Of a stretch of DNA of 64,000 bases, positions 23,301 through 33,426 are shown piece after piece. A program made the position numbers and the translations under genes. Within the stretch, counting starts at the first letter, position 1. Every line of letters starts with the position of its first letter. The stretch lies in the NCBI GenBank assembly GCA_040954595.2, contig CM082586.2, positions 7,998,001 to 8,062,000 of the forward strand, read 5' to 3'. This DNA comes from Balanoglossus misakiensis (lineage: Eukaryota > Hemichordata). The notes below the pieces were generated by a model. That model searched no databases and had not been told where the DNA came from. It worked only from the letters and a program-made list of their open reading frames with translations.

Positions 23301-26300
23301 CACCACTCATTTTCAGCCCTTTAATCTGTACACAGAGTTTGAAAAATTTCAAAGAACATTACTGAACAATGTGTAAGTCCAAAAAGTCCTACCTAGCTCT
23401 TAGCAGTTCATCATCTTCATTATCCAGATAATTATTTCTGACGGTATCCTTGACGACTGGATCCGACCCTCTCCATGGAGGCTGTTCCAGTGGAGGGCCA
23501 GTTTTTGTCTTGCTTCGTGGAGGTTTTTTGGCCGTTCTGTCAAAGTCTGCATGTCTCTCTTTTCCATCAATGTGACCATTTGTCAGAGCGGCACCTGATG
23601 AACCAGATTTGGATTTTTTCTGTGGAGAATTTGAGAGTCACCTTTCTTGTTATTGAGATCACATAGTATAGCGCCATCTGTGGTAGTATTTGGATTATGC
23701 CTTTGAGTTAGAAGAGACATGCGCAGTCGGACTGGGGTGGGGTGGAGTTCTGAGGTTGTGTATAGTGTGTCGGTTATGTCAATGGATAAATCTATACCGT
23801 AGTAGAAAACCAGACAAGCGTCTTGTGCAGTCTCGTTATTACTCATTATCATCAATTAACCATGACACTGTTTGAAATCTGGGTGTACTTGTACTTGTAC
23901 TTGTATACAGTATTGTTGACAAAACAAAACACATATGTATGTTTGTAAATTATGTGTGAGTTGCTTTTACAACATAACATACTAGTATATAATGTAACGA
24001 CAATTTCATTTTCAGTTTTTGCATATCTATAATATGCCATGAGTCTGGTCTTTCTCTTACAGTGTAGGGATGCTTAAACAGCTAGCCTTTTGGTGACATG
24101 AAAGCAACAAGCATGTGTGAGAAATCTGCCTATTTGAAATCTTAACACATTTTAATGTAATTTCAACACAGATGTAATCTGCATATGTTCTCCTACGCCA
24201 TGTTCAGTGGTCTACTAGTATATGTCCAATTAAAATGTGAAAATATATTAAAATTCATAGAATTCTGAGACCATGCATTTTCAGTGCACACTGCAGTCTA
24301 TTGTACGAACAGTGGCCACATAATTCACATTGCTTACACAGACAATGAAATACATGTACTGAAGACATGACAGACTCACCTTTGGTCCAAGCAGATTGAT
24401 TTCCCGGACATTCTCCAGATACAGACGCTTCCATATTCCTGTTTCATACGGACTGGGGCTGAAGGTCAAGAACCATCCTAATCGCAAACACTTGGGCATC
24501 CATACTTGATCCAACTCAGACGTGTACTTCCAATACCAACTCACCTGTCACATACAATCGATGATATATTGTGATGTCAATTTATTTGTCAATACTTTGC
24601 TCGTCCATAAAACGTGGACTTTTTGTCTACTGCATTTGCAAAACAGGCACACACAAAACTTCCTATTTAGGCCAAGATAATCAAACCAGCCTTACATTTG
24701 GGTCCCCATACATGTTTATCTGCATTCTCCAAAATGACCTGAACAATATTTTCATTTAAATATCACAAAAGCAACTGCATTGTTCATCTAGGATGGCATC
24801 AACAGAGGGACATGTCTCCCTTTGCCAGAATATGTTGTTGTTGTTGTTGTTTTTTTGTTTTTTTTGGGGGGGGTGGGTGGGGGAAGGATTCCACTCTGGC
24901 AAGGGGGGAATGTAATATCTCCAACATGTGAGTGAAATCATTTTAAGGGGCACTGGTTGCCCCTTGACAAATTGCTAGGGGGTGCAAACATGTCAACAAA
25001 ACAGACGGAGACAAAACTTACCTGTGCACATCGACATAAACTTCTAGGATCAAGAAATGATAATATGTAAATAGCAATACATCTTGGTAATATCTGGCAA
25101 AAGTCATGTTTCTGTATCGGTAACTTGTGACCGGTGACTTTGACACCAAACTCCAGCTGGCTCTTGTTACATTTATAAATAATATCTTGCAAGACTTTTT
25201 TCCGTTGCCCGTCAGTCCATTTGTCAAACTGTGAACAGAAAAGACAATACATGTACATGTGGATATATAGTGAATCAACGTTCCACCACACACAACTTCC
25301 GTCCCGTTTGGAGAATATGAGAGTAAAATCTCGCCAAAATGAATAAACGGTAAACACCAATTATTCATATTGACGAGTTTTTCACTCTCTTGTCTGCAAG
25401 TGGGATGGAAGTTTTGTGTGGTCGAACGTTGATTCACTATATATCAACATATACATTAACATAAACAGTGTCTTGTATCAAACATAATTAATGGCAAAAC
25501 GGCAGCCAGAGAGAGACTTTGTCCCTTTAATCAATGACAAGTATTGTCAGAAGGAAATGTATCAAAGGTGGGCACAGTTGAAATTACACAACAGCAGATA
25601 AAACTGGCATTAAAGCAAACTATTATAATTCATTTATAATTTTCTGAACTTTACAAGTAGCTCCACACATTTACATTGCACATCTGACATGTGAGAATTC
25701 TTTATTTTATTGACTGATCTGCTATGATTCAAAGATGAACATGTACCACACACAGATATTCCAAATAACAACAAAAACGTCAAAAATAACTGAAGGACAT
25801 CAACTGATCTAGTTTGATTCAAATCAAATAAATTCTGAATGGAAACAAAAAGTCACTTTATGCAGGTGGGTAGTGCCAGGCAAATTCATAATGTTTCAAC
25901 TTTGTCCACATAGTCCACTGAGGGCAAAGATACAAGTACGGTATGTCTTTTACCTGCCAACCGTGTTATTTATGGATGTAGACAGATGACTGTCCAAATG
26001 TCACTCAGAATTAGACAAACATAAAGACCTTGCTAAATCATAGCCCTTAAAAGTTACATATCTCTGTTTTTAAGAGTTGACATTTGAACACAATTTACAA
26101 TAGTTTAGTTTCTTCAAAAAACAAAATAGAGTTGTGATCATTTTGGCAGATAACTTTCTTCGTTATAACAGTATGAATTGCTATTCAAACAGTAAGCCTA
26201 AACAATATTTTTTGTTAAAAGTCAACAAGTTGCATTGACCGAGATACAAAGTTATCAACACAGTCCTTTTCACCACAAACACACATTTGAAATAAGTTTC

Positions 26301-29300
26301 ATGAAGCTATAGTGTCACAAAAATGAAGTTTTAAGGTTTATACTTACACACATAATGTATTACACACACTTGTTTTTTCCTGATTTTTTTTTTTTTTTTT
26401 TTTTTTTTGCAAAACCTGAGCTACAAAACAAATATCTACATTGATGTGCTACCTCTGCTCCGAGCAGTGAAAGTCAGTAACAAAGTAAATGTTATCAGGG
26501 GTCCCTATATAAGTGGGGTCAATAGAAGAAGTGTTACAAAGGTTCCAAAATCATTTCCCACTGTTCCCCAACCACAGCAAAAACACTGCAAGAAGGTTGG
26601 CAACCTTTCCTATGGTAGTAATACACACATCTCATTTTTTAGTGTATGAACACTTTGACACAATTATTGCCACTATCGGCTACAACCACTTTGTTAGGCA
26701 GCGTGTCACTAACAGCCAGACCTCCAGGGTAGCTCAGTTTGTCTGCTGTACAATCAACACGACAGATAAACCTGCCAGTCTGGTCAAACTTCTGAACACT
26801 GTGCCTGTCACTAACAAACACACACCCAGAGCTGTCAGCCACCACTCCCATAGGAAAGTTCAACTTGCCATCCCCTGAGCCAAACATCTGCAGGAACCTT
26901 CCCTCGGCTGAAAATACCTGAACGCGGTTATTCCCAAAATCGGCCACATACACATTTCCTGCCTTCCCTACAGAAATAAACTGGGGCCCACTGAATTTAC
27001 CTTGACCCTTTCCCTTTGACCCAAACGACTTCACGTATTTGCCATCTTTGGTGTAAATTTTGACACAATTCTCAGCCCAGTCTGTGACGTACACAGAGTT
27101 ATTCACGTGGCCCACGGCAACACCGCACGGGCATCTCAATTCACGATCTCCAAATCGTCTGATGACACGGCCGTTCTCGTCACCGACAACAACCTGTCTA
27201 TTACTGTCATCCAGACTGTAGCATGTACCGTCACTTGACACACTGATATCACTCGGTGAAAAGTTCTGAGTGAATTGCTTAAACTTAATGTTTTTCTTGA
27301 ATCTTCCATCATTGCTGGTGATAACTACCCGACTATTTCCCTTGTCAGCAGTCAATATATCTGCAGTTTTGTTGATGAACACACTGGATGGATTTTGAAA
27401 TTGGCCATCACCTTTGCCCTCACTTCCAATTGTTTTTACCAATCCTCGAACAACTTTAAAACTCGCTGGAGAAGATGCGATTGGTTGGTCTCCGATCCTC
27501 GCGTTCACTTGATACAGCCCGTCCATGTTGCCATGCACTGTAACCAAGCACGTGCCATCTCTCTTGTCTGCTACTTTGACATCTACCCACAATCCATCCG
27601 GTCTTTTGACCTTGACATTGACCGGTTGTTGTGAGGCTACTCGTCTTCCAGTTGCATCTCTGCTGGTGATCACCAGATCCACACTTTCTCCTTTCTGCAG
27701 CTGTTTCGGAATGTTCTCAATTGTACAGTGTGGTGGAGACACATTGCACTGTTTGACCAGGTTTCCAAGACAGCCTGTCTCCATTGAGCCGACCCTTGGC
27801 TGGAATGTCACGCTGCCTGTCAGTATTTGTGGCTGCGTTTCCATGGTGATCAGCTCTTTCATGCGTGGTATGGCTTTCTCTGTGGTGGACAGAATCTGCG
27901 CATGGCTTCCGTGCTGTAGTAACATTTCCACATAACTGCATGTGCTCTTAATGTTACCGTGTTTCATTTCTGACTCGTCCAGGGCCACGGCGGAACTCTT
28001 CAACTGAATTCCGTATTCGCTTCTCAACTCATCCACCAGTCTGTTTTCTTCGCTCTTTATTTCGTTCGTCAGCTCGTCTGCTTTCGCGTTGACCTTCTTG
28101 ACCTCTGCCTGGAGCTTGCCTCGGAGGTCGTCGTCTGCTTTCTTGCAAATGCTCTTACTTCTCTCCGCTTCTTTCTCTTTCGCTTTCAGCTTCTCCACGA
28201 TGCCTTGCAACTCGGCGCGACATCCGTCGGCGACCTCTTGCAAGTATCGATGGCTGTGGGCCGGCACACGGTGATCCACGATGGTGCAGTCAGAACAGAT
28301 GGCAGTCTGACAGGTGTCACAGAAGAACTTGAGTTCGTTGCGGGCGTGGACACTGCACCAATCTGTCGGTCGCACTGACTGTGCCGTGGCGGACTTTGCA
28401 CCTTCATACTCCTCCTTCAGTGACAGGATACGATGCGATCGAATGACCGGGATACTTCGATGGACTTTAACACAGCTGTCACAGCTGAACTGCGGACAGT
28501 CGACACACTTATGAGTAGCCGTTGCCTCCTGACATCCTTCACATTGGACGGGCGCTTCCACACAACTGGATTTACGTTTTTCGTACAAATCCATCAAATT
28601 CGTCATGAAAATATTGCCCTGCAGACTGGCCACACCTCCATCGGGAAGCTGGTATTGCTTGTTGCACATGGGGCAGATCAAAGCTCCTTTCTTCTTCACC
28701 AAATCGACCAGACATTGCTCACAGAATGTATGCATACATTCTAAGACTTTGGGTCTCGTAAAATGCTCAAAACAGATGCTACAACACAGAAAATCCTCTT
28801 CTATTTGGTCCAGAATGGATTTTTCAGTTGGTGCGGCCATGATGATTGTGCATTTATAAAAAAGGGCACCTCTAGTTCCTTCTACGCAAGGCCCTTCAGA
28901 AATAGTTTGCCAATCAATAGTTCACACACCGTCCCAGAGTGTGTATCTGTACTGAAAAATCTTGCTGTCATAATTGCCAGGAAACTAGGGAGACCTTATT
29001 CACCTATCATGACCTGTCACGAAGCCGAGTCTATTGTGGCAACTGTTGTTTGCATTCAGTCTCATGCATGATGACATGTTATGGATAATGGGTACACTAC
29101 GTGACCATGATGAGGGATTTGACCAAAGGTTCAAAATAACTAGCAATAAACACCATCAAGTCTGGGAGCTATGTCTATATTTATGTACACTGCAGGTAGA
29201 ATGTACTGTACCAGTAGTTCATGGGCCAGAGACCGAAACCCCTCCCCCTCCCCAGGGAATTTTACAGACCGCCTCGGTATTTTTGGAAAGATTATTTATC

Positions 29301-29790
29301 CAACTGTTAGAATCAGTTGTTTACACTCATATTAATGGTGGGTGTGGAAGGAAAGAAGTATTTCTGCATCGCAGCTAGTGGTAATTCACACACACACACA
29401 CACATGGCTACGTATTCTTACTGTATGATTTCATTGTAACACAAGAGAAAAAGACATGAAATGCCTGTGCAATTGAATAAGAAAACCAAATTGCACTTTT
29501 GTAAGCATTGTGCATTTCACTCAAAATAAGCCAGACAAGATAAGACCACTGTCTGAATGGAGCTTTAGAAAAATTCAAGAAAGTTGTAAAATAAGACAGT
29601 TTCAGGAAAGAGCACGCGATAGATTAGACATTTGTTCTTTGGTTCCCGAATTTCTTTCACATTCACAAGGGTCTCACAGATGGTGTTACAGTAACCTTAC
29701 AAACATATCTCGACTTCTAAAACGTAAGAATCTGGCAAGTATTAAGGAAGAAGCATTATCGAATTGCCCTTAAGGAATGAATACAGTTGA

Positions 29791-29833
<43 letters not shown>

Positions 29834-32379
29834 ATGCCCCAAAAGGCACAGAACATCACTGAAATCCTCAACAGGTCTGTTACTTCCATCAGATCAGTGT
29901 CTCTTTTGTGACAAGAATCACATCAAAATACAAGGAAGAGAGATAAAACTTGTCAAATGTCAAACAGCTGAACAGTCAATAAAGGCAGCAGTAGAGAGAA
30001 AACAAGATGAGCGAATGACTGGTAAAGTTGCGGGTATAGATTTGATAACAAGGGAAGCACATTACCAATGAATCATGTAGAAAATCATATACACAAGACG
30101 TGGACCGTGATGAATGCAACATTGCAAATACGATTGTTAATCAATGAAGGTAAAATGTTTTTCAAATAATGCGTTGAACACAAGAAGCATGGAGAGACTG
30201 ACGATCACGAGCTGTTGTCAAGTAAAACCCCTTGAAAGTGACATGAATGTTGCTATGGAAAGGGCATACGCAGATCAAGATAAAGCAATCATCAAATCTC
30301 TGAAAGTTGTGTACTGGCTTGCAAGTGAGAACCTCCCTTTGAGTAAATATGAGAGTCAACTTATAATTTGATGAGAAAACTTGAGAGTCAAGTAAAGTTC
30401 CTACTATTGAGGCATTGAACTACAATGTTCTTGTCTCTACGGTTTTTAGGTCGGATGCTCTTTTTTACTCAAAAAGTTATAAGATGTAGAGACAAGTGAT
30501 GTATTTTTAAGTTTTTATTGTTTCCATTCTATTTTTTATTTTTATTATCTGTTTAAGTCTGTGGTGTTTTCTTTATTATTTTTTAAGTCTATAGGATTGT
30601 ATACCAAATATGTTTTCAATTTTATATCATGAAATGAAATAAAGAAATATTATATTATTAAATAAGTGCTACCATTGATGAGGTAAATTCACAGATAGCT
30701 GAGTCACCATTCATTTCTATATTGTGCGATGAAAGCACAGTTAAGCAAATTCTCAAAGGATGACTGTAAACGCACGCATAATAGAACTAAATTCTGGAGA
30801 GGCACAGAGTGTTTTCCTTCAGGACATTGAGTATGAAGATGGCACTGGTTAAGGCCTGTGTGGAGAAATTGTCAAGATACTTGAAGAGAGAAAGATACCA
30901 ATTGAGAAGGTAGTGGGGTTAGGAACAGATGGAGCTTCAGTGATGACTGGCCTGGACAAAGAAAGGGGTACATGGTCCCCTGAAGCAATTAAATCCTCAC
31001 ATCTTTAAATATTCACGGCTTAGCCCATAGACTGCCTGGCATTATGTACATCACAAGCTGCAACTGGAATCTCACTATTTAAGAAATACCAGGAGTGGTT
31101 GACTCAGTTATTCTATTACTTCAAGAGATCTCCCAAATGCGAAAAGCAGCTACACATAATCCAGGAGATTTTGGACCACCCTACGCTCAAATACAGAGAA
31201 GTTCATGCTGTAAGATGGCTGTCCTTTATGAGGCACTTGCGGCTGTGTACAGAACAACTGACCCACCGATGACCTACTTGCACAGTCAGATTGCACAAAA
31301 ATTCTGAATTGGGTTTGATAGTGAATTTTCAGACACACAAAGGTGATCAGTGCTGCAATGATGCATAGGACACCCAAACTACAGTGAGGTAGTTTGTGGT
31401 ATGTAAGAAAGTGTATTCTGTGTTATTACACAATTGAATTTGGTATGACGCCATTCTTTCTGCAAATGACGCCATTTTTTGGCCTGTAGCCCCCCCCCCC
31501 CTCCCCAGCCAAAGACCTTGGCAGAACATTGACTGTACACCTAAGACAGGTATATTAAAAATCTACACACAAATATTGAGGTGATACGCGCAGCAGTTTT
31601 CAAGGTTTTAATGTAGAAGGATATACAGACATACAAACATCCATACATACATACAGACGCAACCAATCTCATAAGATCCCATGGTATATATACATATATA
31701 CACGTATATATATATATACCAAATGGGACCTAAAAATGTAGACCAAAATGTATGCCTACCCATTTTCCAACAAGTGCTCTTCTTTCTTCAAAAACCTGTT
31801 TGGGTCAAAAGTAATAGAAGTTGATGAAACTAAGTTAATGAGACATGTTGAATTCTATACCCACAGTGAACTACAGAAGACTAGACAGTGTGTCAGCTTA
31901 GCTCTACGTGTACATCATGTACATTAGCTCTGCGTGGCAGGGCTGTGTTGTTACGGCGAGACCTCCACTAACTGGGTGGAGGTCTCGCCGTAACAACACA
32001 GCCCTGCCACGCAGAGCTACATGTACATGTACATCAGTTCAGAGTCATCATCTAAACTTTTATCTGACATTGCTTAGCCGAAGACATGCGTCATTTTCGT
32101 TCGATCTATGGAATACTATGATATCGGAATCAATTTACAAGGATTCCGATCATTGACCAAACATCGTGTTACTTAGCCCTGCGTACAGGTCTGTGTGTTC
32201 CCGGCGTTGTACGTGATGGAGGCCGCGTAACACCGGAAGCACACAGAGTACGTGTTACTTACCTTGTCATTTGTTGCCGAGTGGTTCATCGGAGTCCACG
32301 TACTGAATTTCTTTGAGTTAAGGGACTCCATGCCAACTTTCTTGGCCTGGAGTTTCTTCTGTTCCGCTGACCACGCCAT
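20345..32379 (-). CDS. FBXO16: FBXO16, F-box only protein 16
   Basis: Eight coding exons on the minus strand: 32379-32263, 31795-31760 (12 codons), 25228-25022, 24544-24380, 23619-23393, 22749-22620, 21111-20955, 20412-20345; 368 residues, all GT-AG and in phase. It is similar to vertebrate FBXO16 along its length: FSTWTPMNH (exon 1), VFEERRALVGKW (exon 2), FDKWTDGQRKK, then the F-box with ILSFLDPRSLCRCAQ|VSWYWK across the exon 3/4 join, LDQVWMPKCLRLGW, and QPPWRGSDPVV with NNYLDN in exon 5. F-box proteins give SCF ubiquitin ligases their substrate specificity through Skp1; the FBXO16 substrate is inferred only by family. The acidic C-terminus (PDDYNSDDDY) is longer than in human (about 292 residues). 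Intron 2 (6.5 kb) contains a complete TRIM-NHL gene on the same strand and a pseudogene region. Confidence 0.9.
21215..21549. mobile_element. MITE, TTAAAGGGACAAAG family, copy 1 (right end lost)
   Basis: It starts with TTAAAGGGACAAAGTCTCTC, followed by inner arms around ATATAGTGAATCAAC that fold back on each other. The right side ends at AATTAATGG...GACAGCGAGAG without the terminal CTTTGTCCCTTTAA. It lies in the last FBXO16 introns, beyond exon 21111-20955. Confidence 0.75.
25250..25530. mobile_element. MITE, TTAAAGGGACAAAG family, copy 2 (left end lost)
   Basis: The right terminus CTTTGTCCCTTTAA ends at 25530. The inner inverted arms (GATATATAGTGAATCAACGT ... ACGTTGATTCACTATATAT) are intact, but the outer left terminus is missing. 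The element begins about 22 bp upstream of the acceptor of FBXO16 exon 25228-25022. Confidence 0.75.
26384..26408 (-). other. A25 tract downstream of the TRIM-NHL frame
   Basis: Twenty-five T on the plus strand, i.e. A25 on the coding strand of the TRIM gene, 231 bp past its stop. With the lack of introns this suggests a retroposed cDNA. No AATAAA was seen within about 40 bp upstream of the tract, which weakens the case. Confidence 0.6.
26639..28840 (-). CDS. TRIM-NHL E3 ubiquitin ligase (TRIM2/TRIM3/TRIM71-like), single exon
   Basis: 733 codons in one uninterrupted exon. Domains in order: a RING with all ligands (C20, C23, C35, H37, C40, C43, C56, C59); B-box 1 about 99-143; B-box 2 about 160-205 (WCSVHARNELKFFC...CDTC); a coiled coil about 205-330; a filamin-type Ig domain about 372-465 (PDGLWVDV, DGLYQV); and NHL repeats about 468-733, with repeated motifs of the form FxxPxGVAV and NNRVQVF. 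The architecture is that of TRIM2/3/71, which ubiquitinate proteins and in some members bind RNA through NHL. Orthology to one member is not resolved, since invertebrate deuterostomes often carry many TRIM-NHL copies. The gene sits inside FBXO16 intron 2 on the same strand. The start is the first ATG, just before the RING, as usual. Confidence 0.93.
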   Translation of the reverse strand: MAAPTEKSILDQIEEDFLCCSICFEHFTRPKVLECMHTFCEQCLVDLVKKKGALICPMCNKQYQLPDGGVASLQGNIFMTNLMDLYEKRKSSCVEAPVQCEGCQEATATHKCVDCPQFSCDSCVKVHRSIPVIRSHRILSLKEEYEGAKSATAQSVRPTDWCSVHARNELKFFCDTCQTAICSDCTIVDHRVPAHSHRYLQEVADGCRAELQGIVEKLKAKEKEAERSKSICKKADDDLRGKLQAEVKKVNAKADELTNEIKSEENRLVDELRSEYGIQLKSSAVALDESEMKHGNIKSTCSYVEMLLQHGSHAQILSTTEKAIPRMKELITMETQPQILTGSVTFQPRVGSMETGCLGNLVKQCNVSPPHCTIENIPKQLQKGESVDLVITSRDATGRRVASQQPVNVKVKRPDGLWVDVKVADKRDGTCLVTVHGNMDGLYQVNARIGDQPIASSPASFKVVRGLVKTIGSEGKGDGQFQNPSSVFINKTADILTADKGNSRVVITSNDGRFKKNIKFKQFTQNFSPSDISVSSDGTCYSLDDSNRQVVVGDENGRVIRRFGDRELRCPCGVAVGHVNNSVYVTDWAENCVKIYTKDGKYVKSFGSKGKGQGKFSGPQFISVGKAGNVYVADFGNNRVQVFSAEGRFLQMFGSGDGKLNFPMGVVADSSGCVFVSDRHSVQKFDQTGRFICRVDCTADKLSYPGGLAVSDTLPNKVVVADSGNNCVKVFIH
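29388..29404. repeat. (CA)n microsatellite
   Basis: Short CA run in FBXO16 intron 2, between the TRIM gene's 5' flank and the pseudogene region. Confidence 0.85.
29510..31310 (+). pseudogene. Degenerate multicopy/transposase-derived coding sequence (hAT-like, ZNF862/KIAA1586-like)
   Basis: Broken plus-strand coding fragments. At 29530-29775 a frame with IRPLSEWSF, and at 29870-30110 a frame ending EAHYQ, resemble a multicopy family of unknown function in marine invertebrates. At 30660-31310 the fragments ILCDEST, LGTDGASVMTG, HGLAHRLPG, LDHPTLKYREVHAVRWLSF and AVYRTTDP are the hAT-transposase-like core found in ZNF862-type proteins. The frame shifts several times and meets stops, so no intact protein is possible. 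The two parts may be separate insertions; the (GATT)n tract lies within the first. Position is inside FBXO16 intron 2, antisense to it. Confidence 0.65.
29794..29834. repeat. (GATT)n microsatellite
   Basis: About ten tandem TGAT/GATT units interrupting the pseudogene region. Confidence 0.95.
31925..32019. mobile_element. 95-bp perfect hairpin insertion with 9-bp target duplication
   Basis: Left arm 31925-31968 and right arm 31976-32019 are 44-bp perfect complements separated by 7 bp. The ends are TAGCTCTGCG and CGCAGAGCTA. CATGTACAT flanks it on both sides (31916-31924 and 32020-32028), as expected of a 9-bp target-site duplication, although the flank is ACATGT-rich. It lies in FBXO16 intron 1. 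Confidence 0.8.
32171..32250. repeat. Diverged copy of the TAGCYCTGCG hairpin
   Basis: It opens with TTAGCCCTGCGTACAGGTCT and has a loosely complementary right half (ACCGGAAGCACACAGAGTAC). It matches the perfect hairpin at 31925-32019 in its terminal motif and GTCTGTGTG body. Its end is 12 bp from the FBXO16 exon 1 donor. Confidence 0.5.
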
Positions 32380-32608
32380 AGTGAACTCTAAAGGCGACCA
32401 ACAATTAAATCAGATGCGAGATCTTTGGATAATGCACTTGACACAACTTGATCAGCTTGTTGCTACCGCCATCTTTGTTAACAACAAACCCACTTCCGCC
32501 ATTTACACGCATTGTGGGAAAAACGTGTCTGGTTCCCTGATCCGTATTCCCCGGTAGAGGGCGTGGAGGGGAATACAAGTCGGGGGGGGGGGAACCAGGC
32601 TGCATACT

Positions 32609-32650
32609 TAGCAATCTGATTAAAATCAGATGTAGGGAACGGCGGCGTTT
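32609..32650. repeat. Solo terminus of the CAATCTGATTAAAATCAGAT family
   Basis: CAATCTGATTAAAATCAGAT followed by GTAGGGAACGGCGGCG, matching one end of the full element at 32716-32952, with no partner end nearby. Confidence 0.75.
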
Positions 32651-32715
32651 GAGTCATGGCATGGCTGTGGTGTTTGGGCCTTGAGCAAGGCACTTTATCA
32701 ATGCTGCTTCCTATC

Positions 32716-32952
32716 CAATCTGATTAAAATCAGATGTAGGGAACGACGACTTGGTTTTTTTATGCTGTCAACAACAAATTTTCTCCCATCTCCCAGTGCA
32801 ATTCTTTAGTCGGCATAGCACGCAATCTGATTGGCCGGGTCGGAATGCGCGATTTCAGCGGGATCTCCATTGAGAGTTGGTCAGATGTAGTGTGAGGCGA
32901 CAGCATAAAAAAACCAAGTCGCCGTTCCCTACATCTGATTTTAATCAGATTG
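32716..32952. mobile_element. 237-bp MITE with palindromic ends and 9-bp target duplication
   Basis: Each terminus begins CAATCTGATTAAAATCAGAT, itself containing the 8-bp inverted pair ATCTGATT/AATCAGAT around AA. The inverted termini extend about 52 bp, to the GCTGTC/GACAGC junctions, with very few differences. CTTCCTATC flanks both sides (32707-32715 and 32953-32961). It is located upstream of FBXO16, between that gene and RPL7. Confidence 0.87.
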
Positions 32953-33359
32953 CTTCCTATCTAACCAGGAGGACATTCTCGTGTTGAGCTCTGCTGTGGC
33001 AATTTATGGTTGCAGTGACGTCAGGGCCGTGTTGCCTGCCTCCACTGGTTATTAAATGGAGTGAATGAACATGTAGCATGCACCTGTCCTCAAAAATCAT
33101 ATCTTGCACAAGAAAACTTTAGATCATTCTCTCAGTTAACTGATGATAAAATTGGAGTCACCATGCAAAATTTTGAACTGGCGCAAAATTATCAATTTGA
33201 AATTAAAAATGGCCACTAATCTCCGAGAACTTTGTTGGGGAAAATTTACATTGGTGCTGAAAATCTTTCCCTAAATACACTCCAGCTTCTACATCACTCC
33301 AAATCAGCAGACAAAGCACACCAATAGTTACTGATCCCTCATAATGGGGGTCCAAACGC

Positions 33360-33365
33360 TTTATT
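33360..33365 (-). promoter_or_regulatory. Polyadenylation signal AATAAA of RPL7
   Basis: AATAAA on the minus strand, 62 bp past the RPL7 stop codon. This is the usual distance for a ribosomal-protein gene with a short 3' UTR. Confidence 0.75.
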
Positions 33366-33426
33366 TCTGGACAGTTTTCACTTTACATGAGGAGAGTTAA
33401 CAATTTACATGTTTGTTTGGTTTTGT

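Noticed and set aside
27275-28744. Long plus-strand frames over the TRIM gene
   Set aside because: They are antisense shadows of the intact TRIM-NHL frame.
31925-32019. Hairpin as a rho-independent terminator or a CRISPR/attachment site
   Set aside because: The window is clearly eukaryotic with spliced genes; a single palindrome with a target duplication fits a transposon better.
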